Positions 6,823-10,905 of a stretch of DNA of 10,905 nt are shown piece after piece. The notes below the pieces were generated by a model. The model did no database searches. It was given only the letters and a program-made list of their open reading frames with translations, and was not told the DNA's origin. The DNA is from Verrucomicrobiota bacterium (GTDB taxonomy: Bacteria; Verrucomicrobiota; Verrucomicrobiia; Opitutales; Oceanipulchritudinaceae), in assembly GCA_009908535.1 (NCBI GenBank), contig JAAAOD010000149.1, forward strand, positions 1 to 10,905, in the 5' to 3' direction. Every line of letters starts with the position of its first letter. The stretch's first letter is position 1. A program made the position numbers and the translations under genes.

Positions 6823-9800
6823 TTGAATAGCTATTCCCCATTCACGATGCTCTCCGGAAAGAATCGGTCCCCTGTTGCAAAAATCCACGGTCGCGTTCTC
6901 GTTATGGTAACGGGGCTGCTGCTTGCGCTTGCGCCTGCCCTCGGGCAGGTGGAGGAGGAGGCGACCGAGGAAGAGGTTTTTGAACTGGAAGCCTTCGAGG
7001 TGTATTCGCGCGGCATCGTCACGGCGATTGAAGACAAGCGGAACTCCCGCTTCATCGGTTCCTTTGTCGGGGGCGAAGGACTGGAATCCTTGCCGGACGA
7101 CAACATCGGGGACGCTCTGAACCGCCTTGTCGGGGTCAATGTCGTCGAGGGGGACAAGGTTTCCATCCGCGGGCTGGAGGGAAAACTGAACAAGCTGACC
7201 ATCGACGGCGGCTCCATTTCCTCCTCCAATTCCGAACTCGGCGGCCTCGGGAACGATACCCGCAACTTTGATGTGAGCAGCATCCCGGTGGAGGCCATCG
7301 AACGGATCGAGGTCGTCAAGACCCTCACCCCGGACCGCGACGCGGACGCGATCGGGGGGCAGGTCAACCTGATCACGGCGGATGCTTTTGAGACGCAGGA
7401 ACGGGAGATTTCCTATAAAGCGGAGGGACGCTACGCCGAAAACGGGGACGGCTACGGATACGGGCTTTCCCTGACCTACCGGGATGCCCTCAACGAGAGC
7501 CGGACGCTTGGGCTCACTCTTTCCTTGAGCATGCGGGACGAGGAGACGGTCCGCTGGGGAATGGAACAGCGCCAGAGCAATCTGCCCAACTGGTTGCTGG
7601 GGAAAAATCCGGAAGCCCCGCTGCTCCCTCCGTTCGAGGCCATTCCGACGACCATCCCGCTGCCGGAACGCTTTGACCTGCGCGAGCGGACAACCGCGGA
7701 ACGTCGCTACAACCTGAACGGCACCCTGAGCTACCGCCTCTCGGAGGCGACCAAGCTCTACCTGAAGCCGTTTCTCAGTTTCCGCAGCCGGGAGGAAACC
7801 CGCTACCGCATTCAAATACGGAATCTTGATAACGGCGACGACGCGGTCTTCCTGAACAATCTCGAGGAGCGGCGGATCGTTTTCAGCGGGAGGCCGACGC
7901 TCTTTTTCGATCCCGCGCTGACCTCGCCTTACAAATCCATGGACCAGGCCCGGATGGACCGCCGGGGACGCTACCGTCCGGACCGCAAGGAGGAGCAATA
8001 CCGGCTCCTCGCGGGCGGAGAGACCCGTCTCGGAGATGGGACGCTGACGTACCGCCTCAGCCTCAGCGGGTCCAGCGCGGAGAACGACGAGGAACGGTAC
8101 CGTTTCGACATGCCGGATACGGCGTACCGTGAGGGCTGGCGCCTGACCTACGATTACACGCAGGTTCAGTTTCCGGAATTTCCCTCCGCGGTGGCCCTTG
8201 CCGCTCTGCCCAACGGGGAGTTCAGCAGCACGGTGCCTTACCCGACCGGACCGGTGGATCCCCCGGCGCCGCTTCCGGCCGCCTACGGGGAGGAAGTCAT
8301 TTCCCGCGACGGGGAGCCCATCGACCTCTTCACTTCCGAATCGGGGGCCGCGGAACAGCTGCTTGACCACGTCCGCTTTCAGGAACTGGACTACGAAGAC
8401 TTCGAGTGGATCGGGCAAATGGACTACCATCATCGCTTCGGGACGGACCTCCGGATCGAGCTGCGAAGCGGTTTTAAAATATTGCAAAGAGACCGGAGCA
8501 GTCGGGTGCAACTGCGGCAGTTTTCCCCCCTCCTGTCGGAACCCGGGGAGGGCGGCGGAGCCGGTTTTGCCGCCACCCCCGATTTGACCCGTTTCCAGGA
8601 CGGTCTGCGGCCTCCCTTGCAGGCCTTTTCGGGAAGGTATGCCAACCTGGGAAGGAATCCGCGGCTGGGCGCGGTGACCGCTTTCTATTTCGACAACGAG
8701 GATCGTTTTTTCCGGGCCGGCAATCCCGAAGCACTCCGCGCCAGTGCCCGCATGTACGATGCCAAGGAGGAAATCACGGCGGGCTACCTCCGCCTGGATC
8801 TTTCCACCGGTCCGGTCGACTGGATCACCGGCGTGCGCGTTGAAGTCACCGACACCGACTACACCTGGCGGGCCTCCCTCGTCGAAAAACCCGTCCCGAC
8901 CTTGCCGGATATTGACGACGTCAACGCGAAAAACAACTACACCAACTGGTTTCCCCACCTCTCGGCGATTTACCGCTGGCGCGAAAACCACCTCCTCCGC
9001 GCCGCTGTCACCACTTCCATCGCCCGCCCGGATTTCGAAGACCTTGTCCCGTGGAATACCTTCACCGTCAACGACCTGTGGGGGGTTTTCAATGACCCGA
9101 ACAACGCCAGCCGCGAGGATCAGACGATCGGCAAAGGCTCTCCCGACCTCAAGGCTCAGGAATCGTTGAATTTCGATCTCGCCTACGAATGGTATTTCGG
9201 TGGCGGCAACAATCTTTCCATCGGGGTCTTCCGGAAGGAAATCACGAACTTTATCTTCCTCGATGAAGTCTCCATTCCGGTGGGCGGCGACATCGGCAAC
9301 CAGCCCCTCACGCAGCCCTTCAACGGCGGGGAACAGTTGATCGAGGGCCTCGAATTTTCCTTCGTCTACAATGACTTCGATCAGTGGTTACCATCCCCTC
9401 TGGATGGCCTCGGGCTCGTTTTCAACCTCACCCTTATCGAGGGCGAACAGGACGAGCCGATTTTTTTCTGGGAGGATGAGATCGATGACTTCGTGCAGCG
9501 GGGCGTCCGGGTGGGGCAGGAACTGAGCGGACAACCCGGCCGCATCATCAATGTGCAACTCTCCTGGGAAAAGTACGACTGGGCGGTCCGCCTTGCCTAC
9601 AACTCCGTGGATGAGCTGAAGGTGAACACCTTCGATGTCGGCTTTTCCACCCTGCAGGCGCCCAAGGACACGCTGGACCTGTCCGTGCAGTATCGCTTCG
9701 AGAACGGAATGAGAATTTTCTTCGAGGGGAAGAACCTCACCAACGAGCCCTTCGCGTCCACCTTCCGGAGTGTTCCCACTTTCCCGGAATCCTACACTGA

Positions 9801-9843
9801 AAAAGGCCGGTCCTTCGTCATCGGATTCCGGGGATCCCTTTAA
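6823..9843 (+). CDS. TonB-dependent outer-membrane receptor (TIGR01782-like)
   Basis: A 22-strand outer-membrane barrel with an N-terminal plug that imports a large ligand, probably an oligosaccharide, using TonB energy. It has 1006 residues from TTG 6823, or 998 from ATG 6847. Signal peptide: KIHGRVLVMVTGLLLALAPA, with cleavage likely near ALG-Q. Right after it comes an acidic segment containing EEEVFELEAFEV, the likely TonB-box region. Plug domain about 70-190, with LESLPDDNIGDALNRLVGV, VSIRGLEGKLNKLTIDGG and DADAIGGQVNLIT; the remainder is barrel, ending GRSFVIGFRGSL, where the usual terminal Phe is Leu. There is no carboxypeptidase-like N-terminal domain and no SusD gene follows, so it is not a SusC/SusD pair. 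Neither start has a good Shine-Dalgarno sequence; ATG 6847 gives the more normal signal-peptide length. A secreted-protein gene follows after 18 bases. Confidence 0.94.
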   Translation: MNSYSPFTMLSGKNRSPVAKIHGRVLVMVTGLLLALAPALGQVEEEATEEEVFELEAFEVYSRGIVTAIEDKRNSRFIGSFVGGEGLESLPDDNIGDALNRLVGVNVVEGDKVSIRGLEGKLNKLTIDGGSISSSNSELGGLGNDTRNFDVSSIPVEAIERIEVVKTLTPDRDADAIGGQVNLITADAFETQEREISYKAEGRYAENGDGYGYGLSLTYRDALNESRTLGLTLSLSMRDEETVRWGMEQRQSNLPNWLLGKNPEAPLLPPFEAIPTTIPLPERFDLRERTTAERRYNLNGTLSYRLSEATKLYLKPFLSFRSREETRYRIQIRNLDNGDDAVFLNNLEERRIVFSGRPTLFFDPALTSPYKSMDQARMDRRGRYRPDRKEEQYRLLAGGETRLGDGTLTYRLSLSGSSAENDEERYRFDMPDTAYREGWRLTYDYTQVQFPEFPSAVALAALPNGEFSSTVPYPTGPVDPPAPLPAAYGEEVISRDGEPIDLFTSESGAAEQLLDHVRFQELDYEDFEWIGQMDYHHRFGTDLRIELRSGFKILQRDRSSRVQLRQFSPLLSEPGEGGGAGFAATPDLTRFQDGLRPPLQAFSGRYANLGRNPRLGAVTAFYFDNEDRFFRAGNPEALRASARMYDAKEEITAGYLRLDLSTGPVDWITGVRVEVTDTDYTWRASLVEKPVPTLPDIDDVNAKNNYTNWFPHLSAIYRWRENHLLRAAVTTSIARPDFEDLVPWNTFTVNDLWGVFNDPNNASREDQTIGKGSPDLKAQESLNFDLAYEWYFGGGNNLSIGVFRKEITNFIFLDEVSIPVGGDIGNQPLTQPFNGGEQLIEGLEFSFVYNDFDQWLPSPLDGLGLVFNLTLIEGEQDEPIFFWEDEIDDFVQRGVRVGQELSGQPGRIINVQLSWEKYDWAVRLAYNSVDELKVNTFDVGFSTLQAPKDTLDLSVQYRFENGMRIFFEGKNLTNEPFASTFRSVPTFPESYTEKGRSFVIGFRGSL

Positions 9844-9851
9844 TTAAAAAT

Positions 9852-9855
9852 GGAG
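9852..9855 (+). promoter_or_regulatory. Ribosome-binding site of the secreted-protein gene
   Basis: GGAG lies 6 bases before the ATG at 9862. It decides the start: a second in-frame ATG at 9850 overlaps this GGAG and has only AT-rich sequence before it, and starting at 9862 gives a standard signal peptide beginning with Met-Lys-Lys. Confidence 0.65.
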
Positions 9856-9861
9856 CCCATC

Positions 9862-10905
9862 ATGAAAAAGCACTATGCCTGTTCGTTGTTCTGTTTCGCC
9901 ACCGCAGTCGTGGCGTGTTCCGGACAAACCCTTCTCTTCGAGGACGACTTCGAGGATTGGCGGCCGGAGAACACCTTCCTTCCCAATTCCGACATCTTCT
10001 ATCCCGAAGGATTCGGCGGCTTGATCTGGAAGGGGAAAGCAGGCGGGGGGGACGCCGCGCCCCTGCCGTCGCACACTTTTTTCCGGATCGACGAAGACGA
10101 CATCTTCGGTAGCGGAACTTCCAATACTTTCCTCCAGTTCGGCAATGCCGGTACGGTGGAGATCGAAGGAGAGCCGTGGATCATCGGCGATCAGACCCGC
10201 CTCGAAAACCGGAACTACAGCGACCTTGATGACAAAACCACCTTGATCACGACCGGCGTCCTCGCGGTGGCCTTCGATTTCTACGAGCCGTCCACGGGTT
10301 CCGCGAACGGGATTGAAGTGGTCGACCAGCGGGCCTTTCTGCGTATCCGCGGCGATTCCCTCGACGGTCGCTCCACCACCAACCTCAACGATTTTCGTAT
10401 CGATGACGGCATCCGGGAGGCCGGGACCGGTTCCGACTCCGGAGAGCCCGTCACCGAGGAGGATACGCTCTACGCGATCTACGCCGTCTTCAATCATTCC
10501 GGGGAGACCGTGACCTATGTCGGCCCGGACGACAGCGAGAGCACCCTCGTGGCCGGATCCGCCGACCTTTGGGTCGATGGCCAGCTTGCCATCGCCGGGC
10601 AGCAGAACGGGGACGGCTTCCCCTCCGCCCTCATCGAGCGCGTCTTTTTTGAAGTCGATTACCCGTGGGGCCCCACGGCGGCGCAGGAGATCTGGATCGA
10701 CAACTGGCGGGTCTTCGACGGGGTCCCCCTGCCGGGAGAGGAACCGGAGTCTATCTGGGGAGACGTGCCCGCCAATGAGCTGGGGTGGAAGGACACTTCC
10801 ACCGCCGATCCGGGAAAAAACGGGGTGGGCTGGATTTTTGATGGATTCTGGCCCTGGGTCTTCATCCACGGGCTTGAACAACATGGGGGCGGATGGGTCT
10901 GGATT
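9862..10905 (+). CDS. Secreted or lipid-anchored protein of unknown function with Trp/Gly-rich tail, 3'-truncated
   Basis: A reading frame with no stop runs from ATG 9862 to the last base, 348 visible residues. The N-terminus is an export signal (MKKHYACSLFCFATAVVAC), and VVAC at 16-19 matches the lipobox rule, so a lipoprotein is possible; ordinary signal-peptidase cleavage near SG-Q is the alternative. Residues 22-290 look like one extracellular beta-rich domain: it opens LLFEDDFEDW, as in secreted proteins with concanavalin/LamG-like folds, has GVLAVAFDFYEP, and closes with EIWIDNWRVFDGV. Residues 299-348 hold seven Trp in 50 residues (WGDVPANELGW, GWIFDGFWPWVF, GGGWVWI), a tail style remembered from Verrucomicrobia exoproteins. 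It lies 18 bases after the receptor gene and is probably co-transcribed. No catalytic motif was recognised; a glycan-binding or accessory role is only inference. Confidence 0.82.
   Translation, partial: MKKHYACSLFCFATAVVACSGQTLLFEDDFEDWRPENTFLPNSDIFYPEGFGGLIWKGKAGGGDAAPLPSHTFFRIDEDDIFGSGTSNTFLQFGNAGTVEIEGEPWIIGDQTRLENRNYSDLDDKTTLITTGVLAVAFDFYEPSTGSANGIEVVDQRAFLRIRGDSLDGRSTTNLNDFRIDDGIREAGTGSDSGEPVTEEDTLYAIYAVFNHSGETVTYVGPDDSESTLVAGSADLWVDGQLAIAGQQNGDGFPSALIERVFFEVDYPWGPTAAQEIWIDNWRVFDGVPLPGEEPESIWGDVPANELGWKDTSTADPGKNGVGWIFDGFWPWVFIHGLEQHGGGWVWI

Noticed and set aside
6727..8991. 754-codon open frame on the minus strand opposite the TonB receptor gene
   Set aside because: The plus-strand product has clear plug and barrel motifs and a signal peptide. 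The minus frame is Arg/Gly/Val/Pro-rich, has no recognisable domain, and follows from high GC at third codon positions.
9850..9852. ATG 9850 as the start of the secreted-protein gene
   Set aside because: It overlaps the GGAG that serves the ATG at 9862 and has no ribosome-binding sequence of its own.
9844..10884. 346-codon open frame on the minus strand
   Set aside because: The plus strand has a ribosome-binding site, a signal peptide and a well-formed extracellular protein. The minus product shows no family motif and begins inside the coding region.
1..10905. CRISPR arrays, tRNA or rRNA genes, insertion sequences, att sites
   Set aside because: No regularly spaced repeats, tRNA-like fold, transposase or integrase frame, or terminal repeats were seen on either strand.

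Overview
The window is GC-rich (roughly 60 %) and densely coded. It looks like part of a carbohydrate-utilisation locus from a Gram-negative bacterium. The best guess is Verrucomicrobiota, probably class Opitutae. The hints are a large TonB-dependent receptor that goes straight from signal peptide to an acidic 'EEEVFELEAFEV' segment, a sodium:solute symporter with a long cytoplasmic tail near its C-terminus, and a secreted protein with a Trp/Gly-rich tail, all without a SusD-type partner. This assignment rests on remembered family style, not on a marker gene.

Layout. (1) Positions 1-2047, plus strand: a GH2 glycoside hydrolase whose first codons lie before the window. It is followed after 2 bases by a complete SSS-family Na+/solute symporter (2050-3756), almost certainly in one transcription unit. 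(2) Positions 3782-6705, minus strand: a complete three-gene TRAP transporter, transcribed dctP (6705-5611), dctQ (5614-5102), dctM (5089-3782). It converges on the symporter gene with only 25 bases between the two stop codons. (3) Positions 6706-6822: a 117-base divergent intergenic region holding a perfect 11-bp inverted repeat (6717-6727 / 6751-6761), the most obvious candidate operator in the window. (4) Positions 6823-9843, plus strand: a TonB-dependent outer-membrane receptor of about 1000 residues. (5) Position 9862 to the window end, plus strand: a secreted protein of unknown function, open to the last base. It was identified by direct translation because it has no stop codon in the window.

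How the parts could work together (inference): the TonB-dependent receptor brings an oligosaccharide or other glycan-derived ligand across the outer membrane. The exported GH2 enzyme trims a beta-linked terminal sugar or uronic acid in the periplasm or outside. The released products cross the inner membrane through the Na+ symporter (probably a neutral sugar or glycoside) and the TRAP system (probably a carboxylated sugar such as a uronate, from the Arg pair and the AENNPPS signature in DctP). A uronic-acid-containing plant or algal polysaccharide would fit, but no lyase, sulfatase or catabolic enzyme is present to fix the substrate.

No tRNA, rRNA, CRISPR array, insertion sequence or clear rho-independent terminator was seen. 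Several long open frames opposite the real genes (up to 754 codons) are judged to be composition artefacts.
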